Origin: Streptomyces albospinus
Lineage (GTDB): Bacteria; Actinomycetota; Actinomycetes; Streptomycetales; Streptomycetaceae
Direction: 5' to 3'
Length of the DNA: 64,000 nucleotides
Assembly (NCBI RefSeq): GCF_014648695.1
Contig: NZ_BMRP01000004.1
Span: 38,553-102,552, forward strand
Below are positions 44,288 through 51,975 of this stretch, piece after piece (within the stretch, counting starts at the first letter, position 1; every line of letters begins with the position of its first letter). The notes beneath the pieces are model-generated. The model ran no database searches, was not told where the DNA came from, and was given only the letters and a program-made list of their open reading frames with translations. The position numbers were made by a program, and so were the translations under genes.

Positions 44288-47131
44288 TCAGTCGACGATG
44301 ATGCCCGGGTAGCAATGATCATGATTCCATCCGGGCTGGATCGCGTATCCGCAGTAGCAGAGCCCTGACCGGGCGGGCTTGCCCTCGGAGCGACGGCGCA
44401 GTGCAACCGCGAGCGGCTGCCGAGCGAGCCACGCCCCGGCGTCCTCGCCCTCCCACCGGCCCAGTGCTTCGGGGGAGGCGGCAAGTCCGTTCACCAGCGT
44501 CGCGAAGATGTCGTCGGCCTGCCGGAGGAGGAAGCCCAGCACGTTGCCGCAATACCGCGGCTCCATGTCGTCGAGGCGGTGGCGGCGGTCCTTGGCGTCC
44601 TGCCAGACCTCGTCCTGGTTGAGGAGGGTCACGTAGTGCTCCTCCATGGTCCAGGACCGGGGTCCCCCGTCGGCCAGTCGGTCCCGTGCGGTTTCGTAAG
44701 CCTTGCGCGCCTTCCGCAGCGGCTTCTCGAACTCGGCGGCACGCACCTCCGCGAGCCGCCGAAAGATCTCCACTGCCTCCCCGGCGACGGCCAGGGCTTC
44801 CTTCGCGTGCCCGCTGAGCGCGAGATACGTGCCGAGGGTCGTCAAGGTCTCGGCCAGGGAAGGCTCATGGGCGGCCGGGTTCACATCCGCCAACCGCCGC
44901 TCGATCGCGACCGCCTCGCGCAGGGCGGCCAGCGCGTCGTCGCGGCGGCGTGCGCCCCACAGGAAGAACCCCAGGTTGCCCAGGCCCGTCGCAAGGTCGG
45001 ACTCCTCCACCACCATGGAGCGAGTGAGGTCGGTTACGGGTGCCGCGGGCCCGTCGGCCACCAGCCGTCGCATGATCTCGACCGAGCGCTCCGCCGCGGA
45101 GAGGGCATCCTCCCAGCGCCGCAACCGCCAGGAATAGACCGCGGTTTGAGCCAGTGTCATGGCCAGGCCCGGTTCGTGGACCGCCGGATCGGTCGGGGCC
45201 AGCCGCTGGAAGATCCCCATGGCCCGCTGCGCGGCGGCCAGAGCTTCCTCCTGCTCGCGCTCCTCCGACATGCCGTGTCCCAGATGGGACAGGGAGAGCG
45301 CGAGGCCCGGTTCGTAGGCCCTGTGGTCAGAGGCGGCCAGTCCGCGGAAGATGCCGACCGCCTCCTCGGCGGCCCGGCGGCTCGCCTGCATGCGGTCCGC
45401 CTTGAAGGCGCACTCGCTCAGCTGGGTCAGGGCGCCGGCGAGTTCGGGTTCGAACCTGCCAGGGTCGGTGGCCGCGAGCCGCCGGAAGATGCCGACCGCC
45501 TGATCGGTGGCCGCCACGGCGTCCTCTCGGTGTCCCGCCCGGGTCATCCGGAACCCGAGGTTCTGGTGCAGCCGGGCGTGTTCGGCAGGGTCGTCCGTGG
45601 CGGCGAGCCGATGGCGGGTGAGGCGTTGGGTGAGGGCCGCGATCCCGGCGTCGAGGTCCACTTGGCCGTGCGGGGGGACGTGCGCGTCGATCGCCTCCAG
45701 GACGGCGGTATCGAGGTCGCAGGCGGCGAGCGCACTCAGGGCGGCGGCGCCGGCGGCGAGGGCCAGGGCCGGGTCGGCGCGCAGCACGGCTTCGAGGTGC
45801 CGGACCGCGTGGGGCCAGCGGTGCGGCGCCGCCGCCGAAGCCAGGAAGGTCAGTGCGCGGGCGGTGTGCGCGGGCGGCGCGCCCTGCCCGTCGCGGGCGA
45901 CGAGCGTGCCGGTGGTGTCCGCCGCCCAGGGCGCGGCGGGGTAGCCGGTGGCCTCGTGCCCGGGGAGGCTCAGGGCGAGGAAGTCCTCGGCGAGCCGGTC
46001 GGGATAGAGCGGCTCCAGGACGGCACCGGACTCCTCTGCCGGATAGCACGTGGTGTGGTCGGCCAGCAGCCGTCCGGGATGCTCCAGGCCGAGACTGCTC
46101 AGCAGTGCGGTGCCGTTCGCGTACGCGGTGGCTCCGGTGAGGGCTGCGGTGAAGACCACCTGGCCCATGGCGCCGGGCGGTGTCGCGTAGTCCAGTCCCT
46201 CCAGACGGTTCTCGTAGAGCTGGGTCCAGTGCCGGCGTTCGCGGTCGAGCAGGTACGCGGACAGGCCCGCCATGTCCTGCGGGGGCCGGCTGCCCCGGGT
46301 GTAGGCGTCGACCGCCACCAGCGCGGCCATGTGCAGCGCCAGGACGAGCCCGAAGTCCGGCCGGTGCAGACAGCCGGGCGGTTCGATGACGGACGGGTCG
46401 GCGAGTCCGTACCGGGCGGCGAAGCAGTCCCGAGCGATGGTGAACATGGCCCGCCGTTCACCGAGTTCGCCGCCCCGGTCGTCGAGCGGGGGCAGCGCCA
46501 GGTCGCTCGTCCCGGCCTCCGCATCCTCAAGGGCGGCCCGCACGGCGGGCCAGGGGGCGACCGACCGGCCCAGCAGCAACACCCGGGTCGGCAGCGGATG
46601 GTGGAGCAGCCGGTTGTTGAGCAGCCAGGTCAGGTGGGAGAGCGGCCAGCGGTCGGCATAGTCGACGACCAGTAGCAGCCCGGCGGCACCGGCGAGGCGC
46701 AAGTCCTGGCTTCCCGGGTGCGGCTGGATCGTCCCGGAGCCATGGGTGGCCGTGACGACCTTCCAGCCCGCTGCGGCACTGTCGTCGGCGAACCGGGCCG
46801 CCAGCCGGGTCTTGCCCTGCCCGCCGGGGCCGTGCAGCCAGGTGGCCGCGAGGCGCGGACCGCCGCCGTCCCGCCATGCGGCCAGCCCGGCCCGCTCCCG
46901 GTCGCGGCCAGTGAAGTCCACGACCTGGAAACGGGCATTGAGCAGACGGCTGGGCTGGGCGGTGAGCCACGCGGCATCCTGGCCCGCGGGGGCGGCGGCC
47001 GGACCGTACTCGGAGAGCAGGTAGACCGGGCCCCGGTCGGGGAAGACGTGCAGATCGGCACCGATGACGCCATACCCGAAACCGTTCTCGACGCGGACCT
47101 CTTGCCGGGATCCCGAACCCATGCGGCTCAA
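44288..47131 (-). CDS. STAND-type NTPase with TPR-like repeats (NLR-like)
   Basis: A 947-residue protein. Residues 18-30 hold GYGVIGADLHVF, similar to the tail of the upstream small protein. The NTPase domain has Walker A GPGGQGKTRLA (101-111) and Walker B LLLVVDYADRW (about 152-162). A long helical middle follows, then repeated TPR-like units (EDAVAATDQAVGIFRRLAA, RRAAEEAVGIFRGLAASD, ALAAAQRAMGIFQRLAP, DALAALREAVAIERRLADV). The C-terminus has a Cys/His cluster (CYCGYAIQPGWNHDHC). The TTG at 47131 overlaps the small gene's stop (TTGA); an ATG at 47122 is the alternative. STAND NTPases with repeat sensors act as signal-triggered switches, frequently in antiphage defence. Confidence 0.85.
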   Translation of the reverse strand: MSRMGSGSRQEVRVENGFGYGVIGADLHVFPDRGPVYLLSEYGPAAAPAGQDAAWLTAQPSRLLNARFQVVDFTGRDRERAGLAAWRDGGGPRLAATWLHGPGGQGKTRLAARFADDSAAAGWKVVTATHGSGTIQPHPGSQDLRLAGAAGLLLVVDYADRWPLSHLTWLLNNRLLHHPLPTRVLLLGRSVAPWPAVRAALEDAEAGTSDLALPPLDDRGGELGERRAMFTIARDCFAARYGLADPSVIEPPGCLHRPDFGLVLALHMAALVAVDAYTRGSRPPQDMAGLSAYLLDRERRHWTQLYENRLEGLDYATPPGAMGQVVFTAALTGATAYANGTALLSSLGLEHPGRLLADHTTCYPAEESGAVLEPLYPDRLAEDFLALSLPGHEATGYPAAPWAADTTGTLVARDGQGAPPAHTARALTFLASAAAPHRWPHAVRHLEAVLRADPALALAAGAAALSALAACDLDTAVLEAIDAHVPPHGQVDLDAGIAALTQRLTRHRLAATDDPAEHARLHQNLGFRMTRAGHREDAVAATDQAVGIFRRLAATDPGRFEPELAGALTQLSECAFKADRMQASRRAAEEAVGIFRGLAASDHRAYEPGLALSLSHLGHGMSEEREQEEALAAAQRAMGIFQRLAPTDPAVHEPGLAMTLAQTAVYSWRLRRWEDALSAAERSVEIMRRLVADGPAAPVTDLTRSMVVEESDLATGLGNLGFFLWGARRRDDALAALREAVAIERRLADVNPAAHEPSLAETLTTLGTYLALSGHAKEALAVAGEAVEIFRRLAEVRAAEFEKPLRKARKAYETARDRLADGGPRSWTMEEHYVTLLNQDEVWQDAKDRRHRLDDMEPRYCGNVLGFLLRQADDIFATLVNGLAASPEALGRWEGEDAGAWLARQPLAVALRRRSEGKPARSGLCYCGYAIQPGWNHDHCYPGIIVD

Positions 47132-47568
47132 TGCGCGGCTCCGCTACCGCCCCTCGGTCCGGGAGGCATCTGGTGCACGATGACGTTGCCACCCTGGACA
47201 GCGAAGACCTGGCCGCCGTCCTTGGCGACATTGTTCTGCACCCATGCGCGCTGGTCCTCGGGCAGGCGGTCCCGGATCTCGTTGATCAGCTCTTGAAGGT
47301 CACCGGCAGCGTCCGGGTGCTCGTCCAGCAGCGACTCCAGCTCCAGCTGCCACACGGGAAGCAGGCTCTCGCGCACCCGCTCGGCGTCGCCTGCCCGCTC
47401 GACCAGGGCCATGTGGCTGTCCAGTTGGGCCTCGATGGCCGACTGTTGATCCTGTCCCCGGCGGCGGAACAGCCGCGCGATCCCGCCGCGCGCAACCGCC
47501 CAGGAGTCCGTGGCCATGGCCCCGACCACGGTGGTTCCCCCGGCCAGAATCAGTTCTTCCAGCATCAT
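47128..47568 (-). CDS. Small putative effector/adaptor with C-terminal amyloid-like motif
   Basis: A 146-residue protein. A hydrophobic N-terminal segment (ELILAGGTTVVGAMATDSW) is followed by a basic patch (RLFRRRG), a helical middle, and a C-terminal VFAVQGGNVIVH (121-132). That tail aligns without gaps with FGYGVIGADLHVF-type sequence near the N-terminus of the adjacent NTPase (aromatic-x-V-x-G-x-D/N-hydrophobic-x-V). ATG at 47568 or 47565 follows AAGGGGGGC, nearly the same ribosome site as the helicase gene. Head gene of the cassette. Membrane-perturbing or adaptor function is inference. Confidence 0.72.
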   Translation of the reverse strand: MMLEELILAGGTTVVGAMATDSWAVARGGIARLFRRRGQDQQSAIEAQLDSHMALVERAGDAERVRESLLPVWQLELESLLDEHPDAAGDLQELINEIRDRLPEDQRAWVQNNVAKDGGQVFAVQGGNVIVHQMPPGPRGGSGAAH

Positions 47569-47801
47569 GCCCCCCTTGCCCTGCGATCCCGTGATCGCTG
47601 CCGTGACAGGACATTATCCATTGGTGTGGGTGAACGACCATGGAGCACAAGGGCGGTTGGCAGTCTCCATGACGACCACCGCCCGCGCCCGGTCGCCAGG
47701 CACGGTCACGGTTGTCGGGCCGCCGCAGCCGCCTCGGCGTGACGAGTCGAACCGAAGCCGCCCTCGTGGCACGGCAGTACATCAGCGCTTGACGGGGCTC
47801 C

Positions 47802-47845
47802 CGGGGCGGGCCTGCACGGGCAACAGCCTGTGCAGGCCCGCCCCG
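47802..47845. terminator. Strong hairpin within the decayed ABC transporter region
   Basis: CGGGGCGGGCCTGCAC (47802-47817) and GTGCAGGCCCGCCCCG (47830-47845) are perfect complements around a 12-nt loop. It follows the broken permease remnant on the minus strand; the stretch 47569-47800 holds no gene. Confidence 0.7.
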
Positions 47846-47869
47846 CCGCATCAGTAGGCCGTTTCGGCC

Positions 47870-48213
47870 ATAACACAGCCGAAGCAGTCAAGTTGACCAG
47901 GACGAAGAGCGTTTTGCCCGTCAGGTAGGACGTCATCGCTCCGGGGATGCCACGCAGTCGCAGCAGCGTTCCGTCCTCCCGGTCGCCGAAGAGGAACTGC
48001 GGCACGGTCATCAGGCCGAACATGACGATGGTCGAGGCGATGCCGCCGGCCAGGGACAGCTGGGTCATCTCGCCCTTGTGTCCGCCGGCCCGCCAGTAGC
48101 CGATACCCCGGAAGACCACGGGAGTCGTCAGATACGCAGAGGTCCTTGCGGGTGCGCAGGACCTGGCGCAGCTCGGTGGCGCCGCGGTGCAGGCCGAGGC
48201 GGAATGCGCTCAC
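47870..48213 (-). pseudogene. ABC-2 transporter permease remnant
   Basis: MSAFRLGLHRGATELRQVLR at 48213-48150 is the start of an ABC-2 permease. A frameshift follows near 48120-48145. The next frame continues VFRGIGYWRAGG, then IASTIVMFGLMTVPQFLFGD and YLTGKTLFVLVNLTAS, and breaks off at about 47870 before the remaining membrane helices. Its GTG overlapped the ATPase remnant's stop (GTGA), so this was once a normal operon. Confidence 0.7.
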
Positions 48214-48425
48214 GACGCCTCCGTACGGGCGGCGGTGAGGCCGGTTTCGGACCCCTCGGGAAGGTCGGCGCCGACCATGCCGAGGTAGGTGTCCTCAAGG
48301 GTTGGACGCCGCACCTCGATTCCGGGAATCGGGCCGTTGAACTGCTGGTGCAGCTCCCAGAGGGTCTGCGACGGGTCCGCGGTGAGCAGCCGCAGGGCCA
48401 CGAGCGGAGCAACTTTGCCAGCCAT
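48210..48425 (-). pseudogene. ABC transporter ATP-binding protein, C-terminal remnant
   Basis: The frame from about 48425 to the TGA at 48210 reads LLTADPSQTLWELHQQFNGP, EVRRPTLEDTYLGMVGADLP and ends in ARTEAS, the C-terminal regulatory tail of a drug-exporter ATPase (the RPTLEDTYLGMVG segment is typical). All nucleotide-binding motifs are missing; the junction at about 48425 is immediately followed by unrelated sequence. Confidence 0.6.
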
Positions 48426-48515
48426 TGGAGTGGGAAATCGGCGCGCCTGCCTGAGATCCGGCGTGCCGAGGTACTCATCCCGCGTCCGATTTCCCCCCGA
48501 CCAGGAGAAAACGCG

Positions 48516-48989
48516 ATGCGCACGTACATAGTCCGTTCGCTTGCCGCTGCGGCGCTCGCCGCAGCGATGGTCGCCTCGCTCGCCGCCCCGGCCCAGGGCG
48601 TCCCTCAGGGCCGAGCCGTGAGGGCGAACGGTGACCACGGCCGCGGCGATCGGGGCGACGGGTGTGACGAGTGCCGTGGTGATGATGATGGCTCTGGTCT
48701 GGGCGGTGTCGGTCCGGGGGACGTCGGCGGGGGAGTCGGCGATCGGAGTGCCCGCGATCGGGGCGACGGGTGCGACGAGTGCCGCGGTGACGATGATGGC
48801 TCTGGTCTGGGCGGTGTCGGTCCGGGGAACTTCGATGGGGATGACGACGATCGGAGTGACGACGATCGGGGCGGCGCCGATCCGGATGACTTCGGCCCGC
48901 CCGACGGGTTCCGCTCCCGGCTGTTCGGTCTGGCCATGTTCGGCGTGGATCCGTTCGGCTTCTCCAGGTGCCTGTTGGATTGGGACTGA
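48516..48989 (+). CDS. Secreted Asp/Gly-rich repeat protein
   Basis: A 157-residue protein with a signal peptide (VRSLAAAALAAAMVASLAAPAQG). The mature part contains two near-identical tandem units of about 40 residues with RGDGCDECRGDDDGSGLGG and VGPG, then a DDDDRSDDDRGG acidic stretch and a C-terminal GFRSRLFGLAMFGVDPFGFS. The CDEC pairs and many aspartates suggest metal binding or disulfide links. ATG at 48516 follows CCAGGAGAAAACGCG, a clear ribosome site. No family recognised. It begins about 90 bp past the ABC ATPase break. Confidence 0.72.
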   Translation: MRTYIVRSLAAAALAAAMVASLAAPAQGVPQGRAVRANGDHGRGDRGDGCDECRGDDDGSGLGGVGPGDVGGGVGDRSARDRGDGCDECRGDDDGSGLGGVGPGNFDGDDDDRSDDDRGGADPDDFGPPDGFRSRLFGLAMFGVDPFGFSRCLLDWD

Positions 48990-49040
48990 CCCTGGGAGCC
49001 GGGCGGGCTGCTGTCGCCCGTCGTCGTAGCGGCCCTGCGC

Positions 49041-49125
49041 CTACACCTCCTTCGACCGGGTTCAGCTCCGGTAAGTACGCGGGCACCAGGAAAACCTTCA
49101 ACCACTCGCGTTCGGAGGTCAGTTG
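49041..49125 (-). pseudogene. IS630-type transposase remnant
   Basis: LTSEREWLKVFLVPAYLPEL followed by NPVEGG matches the conserved DDE-domain end of IS630 transposases (LPAYSPELNPVE with the catalytic glutamate). The surrounding 48990-49340 contains no intact frame, so this is a decayed insertion sequence; other pieces may remain unrecognised. Confidence 0.65.
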
Positions 49126-49342
49126 ACGCACTCCACGTGAGACACCAGCGGAAGGCCCAGCCCTCCCGACAGAGGAGAGAGCAGCGTGCCGTGACGAAGA
49201 CACTTACAGAGCGTCGCCACAGCTCAGAAACCCAACTTGTCCACCACTGGGGATTCTCGGTGTCCACCATCAGCAGACCGTGCCTTTGCGGTCGAGGAAT
49301 TGTCACCTCCCGTGGATGGTCGGAAACGCGGAGAGACAGTGG

Positions 49343-50008
49343 TTACTGCCGGGTGATGATGCCAGGAGGTTCCCGTCCCGCATCGAGCTGGAGGCCGAGA
49401 TAGGTCCAGGCCACTCCCGGGCGTCCGTGCGGATCCTCGCGCTGAGCTTGGTGGACGACGTCCAGGCCGCAGCTCTGGGCGAGGCCGATGGTCTCCTCGG
49501 CGGAGACGGGGAACATACGGCGGCCCGCCGGGACCGGGCCATGACGCAGGGAGAGGACCACCCGGCCCCCACTCTCAAGCAGGCCGACCAGGCGGGCCAT
49601 GGCCGAGGCGCGCTGTCGTTCGTCGAGATGCATCCAGACCGCGGTCAGCAAGATCAGGTCGAAGCGGCGCTCTTGTGCTGTCAGCTCGGGCAGCTCGGGA
49701 AGCGCGTCCTCGACCCATTCGATCTCCTGGTCGGCATGGAGGCGCCGGCCCAGCGCGCGCAGCTCGGCGGTGGGTTCGGCAGCGACGACCCGGTGTCCCC
49801 GGGCGGCCAGTGCCGCCGCGTCGCGCCCGCTGCCCGCCCCAACATCCAACACGGAGCTTGGCTGGGAGGGGAACAGGTGCAGCACCTCGCGGTGTACGTC
49901 GGCGAAGGTCACGCTCTCGTACTGCTCGGCAAGAGCCTCCGCTGCCTCGCCGTACCCGGCGGTACTGGCCATGGCCGACAACTGCTCGCTGACTGTCTCG
50001 CTGTTCAT
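49343..50008 (-). CDS. Class I SAM-dependent methyltransferase
   Basis: A 221-residue protein with SSVLDVGAGSGRDAAALAAR (motif I), VVAAEPTAELR (acidic strand end), FDLILLTAVWMHLDERQR and ESGGRVVLSLRHGPVP, a standard SAM methyltransferase core. ATG at 50008 (MNSETVSEQL) chosen because upstream in-frame sequence reads poorly. Sits among broken genes; substrate unknown. Confidence 0.85.
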   Translation of the reverse strand: MNSETVSEQLSAMASTAGYGEAAEALAEQYESVTFADVHREVLHLFPSQPSSVLDVGAGSGRDAAALAARGHRVVAAEPTAELRALGRRLHADQEIEWVEDALPELPELTAQERRFDLILLTAVWMHLDERQRASAMARLVGLLESGGRVVLSLRHGPVPAGRRMFPVSAEETIGLAQSCGLDVVHQAQREDPHGRPGVAWTYLGLQLDAGREPPGIITRQ

Positions 50009-50385
50009 GGCGCGGCACCCTACGTCTGCTCCGGCCTGGTCACCACGATGAAGATCACTGCTGCCGATGGTGTGCTGCCGAGCCATCCGGTGATACGCCC
50101 CGCCTGCCAAGTGCCACGGCCAGCTGGGGTGTTCACGCTGCAGAAGGCTGCGGACGTTCCACAAGGCGTCCGCATTCGATACGGCTCCGGCGCGGACCAG
50201 GGCGACGAGGTGGGGCGCGTTCACGGCCCGCCAGCGGTCCTGGGCGGACTCGAGAGCTGAAGACCATCGCAAGGGCGGCGGATCGGCTGCCGGCGCCCTT
50301 GGTGAACTCGGTGCGCAGGCGGACGGTGGCGAACGTCGACTCGATGGGAGAGCCCCGTCGTCACCACAGAACACACACACGGGAA

Positions 50386-50570
50386 CTCGTAGGCGGTGAG
50401 TATGAGTTCACGCATCCGTCGATCACGTTGCTGCGGGGCTGCGGGGCTGCGGGGCTGCGGGGCTGCGGGGCTGCGGGGCTGCGGGGCTGCGGGACCGGCG
50501 CCGTGCACGGCGCCGGTCCCGGCGAGCTCCAGATCGAGACCTACGGCTTCGCACAGATCACTGGGCCTCC
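50386..50570 (-). pseudogene. HNH-type restriction endonuclease fragment (copy 1)
   Basis: The minus frame reads DLCEAVGLDLELAGTGAVHG and, after a repeat-encoded insert, QQRDRRMRELILTAYE, and then becomes unrelated sequence. The same words occur in copy 2 (about 55170-55640). In related Streptomyces proteins this segment directly precedes the HNH nuclease (a phosphorothioate/modified-DNA-dependent endonuclease family, as I recall); the nuclease part is absent here. An 8-bp tandem repeat interrupts the frame. The rest of 50009-50713 holds no supported gene. Confidence 0.55.
50431..50493. repeat. 8-bp tandem repeat CTGCGGGG, 7.9 copies
   Basis: Seven perfect consecutive copies plus a partial one. 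Because 8 is not a multiple of 3, each copy gained or lost shifts frame; on the minus strand it encodes the eight-residue period PAAPQPRS inside the endonuclease fragment. Confidence 0.9.
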
Positions 50571-50713
50571 GCCGGGGCCTGCGCCGCCACGTGGTGCGCA
50601 CTGTTCCTGACCGCCAGCACGTGGCACTTCACCCGGACAACCAGACTGACCTGACTTCCCCCCCCACCCACCCCAACCCTTCGCGATCGGGCCCGCTGGC
50701 CGGCGCCTCTTAC

Positions 50714-51841
50714 CTAGCTCAGCGTCTTCAGCGCCGCCGCGTCGTAGGGCTGGAGCTCCTCGATGCGGTTGCCCAGGACCTTCGCCGCCCACTGCGGGTC
50801 CTGGAGCAGGGCGCGGCCGACGGCGACCATGTCGAACTCGTCGCGCTCCAGGCGGTCGAGGAGGTTGTCGATGCTGCCCACCGCGGCACCCTCGCCGGCG
50901 AACGCACGGAGGAAGTCGCCGTCGAGGCCGACCGAGCCGACGGTGAGGGTGGGCCTGCCGGTGAGCTTCTTGGTCCAACCCGCCAGGTTCAGGTCCGAGC
51001 CGTCGAACTCCGGGAGCCAGTAGCGGCGGGTGGAGGCGTGGAAGGCGTCGACGCCGGCCGCGGTGAGCGGGGCCAGGATCGCCTCCAGCTCCTGCGGGGT
51101 CTCGGCGAGCCTGGCGTCGTAGGCCTCCTGCTTCCACTGCGAGTAGCGGAAGATCACCGGGAAGTCGGGGGAGACGGTCTCGCGGACGGCTGCCACGATC
51201 TCGGCCGCGAACTTCGTACGGGCAACCGGATCGCCGCCGTAGGCGTCGGTACGGCGGTTGGTGCCCGCCCACAGGAACTGGTCGAGGAGGTAGCCGTGGG
51301 CGCCGTGCAGTTCGACGCCGTCGAAGCCGATGCGCTCGGCCGCCGCGGCGGCCTCGGCGAACGCGCCGATGACGTCGTCCAGATCGCGCTGCGTCATGGC
51401 CTTGCCACCGCCCTCGGTGCCGTCGACGCGGATGCCGGAAGGGCCGACGGCGGGGGCGTCGGCGAAGGGCGGCTCGCCCTGCTTGCGGACCATGCCGATG
51501 TGCCACAGCTGCGGCACGATCGTGCCGCCGGCGGCGTGCACGGCGTCGGCGACCTTCGCCCACCCGGCCAACTGCTCCTCGCCATGGAAGCGCGGCACAC
51601 GGTCACTCTGCCCGGCCGACGCGTGGCCGACGTAGGTCCCCTCGGTGACGATCAGTCCCACACCCGCGGCGGCACGGCGGGCGTAGTACGAGAGCACGTC
51701 CTCGCCGGGGACGCCGCCCGGGGAGAACATCCGCGTCATCGGCGCCATCGCGATGCGGTTGGGGACGGTCAGGCCGTTCAGGGCGATGGGCCGGGAGAGG
51801 ATCTCGGCAGCGCGGGAGGCGGCGGGTGCCGTGGCGGTCAT
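50714..51841 (-). CDS. NADH:flavin oxidoreductase (Old Yellow Enzyme family)
   Basis: A 375-residue FMN TIM-barrel ene-reductase. NRIAMAPMTRMFSPGGVP, GLIVTEGTYVG, PQLWHIGM, VELHGAHGYLLDQFLWAGTN with the RTDAYGG motif, and VAVGRALLQDPQW are OYE landmarks, including the phosphate-binding C-terminal loop. ATG at 51841 follows GGAGCTTCCCC. Lies in the same direction as, and 130 bp downstream of, the MFS pump gene, with a hairpin between; the two could be regulated separately by the MarR protein. Confidence 0.95.
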   Translation of the reverse strand: MTATAPAASRAAEILSRPIALNGLTVPNRIAMAPMTRMFSPGGVPGEDVLSYYARRAAAGVGLIVTEGTYVGHASAGQSDRVPRFHGEEQLAGWAKVADAVHAAGGTIVPQLWHIGMVRKQGEPPFADAPAVGPSGIRVDGTEGGGKAMTQRDLDDVIGAFAEAAAAAERIGFDGVELHGAHGYLLDQFLWAGTNRRTDAYGGDPVARTKFAAEIVAAVRETVSPDFPVIFRYSQWKQEAYDARLAETPQELEAILAPLTAAGVDAFHASTRRYWLPEFDGSDLNLAGWTKKLTGRPTLTVGSVGLDGDFLRAFAGEGAAVGSIDNLLDRLERDEFDMVAVGRALLQDPQWAAKVLGNRIEELQPYDAAALKTLS

Positions 51842-51910
51842 GGGGAAGCTCCTTGTATGTATCGGTATCGGTAGGTGTGTGCAGCGTGCTTTGCATGGGT
51901 GTGGGGGCTG

Positions 51911-51970
51911 GGTGTCCGGGAGGTCGCGGCAGTCCGCCTGTCCGGCGGGCCGCCTGCGTTCCCGGACACC
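51911..51970 (-). terminator. Hairpin after the MFS gene
   Basis: GGTGTCCGGGA (51911-51921) pairs with TCCCGGACACC (51960-51970). A second small GCGG/CCGC-rich stem lies in the loop. It starts 6 bp after the stop of the minus-strand MFS gene. Confidence 0.55.
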
Positions 51971-51975
51971 GCCGG

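Noticed and set aside
44579..46675. Plus-strand open frame of nearly 700 codons antisense to the NTPase gene
   Set aside because: Composition is Gly/Arg/Val-rich without domains, while the minus frame shows Walker motifs and TPR-like repeats.
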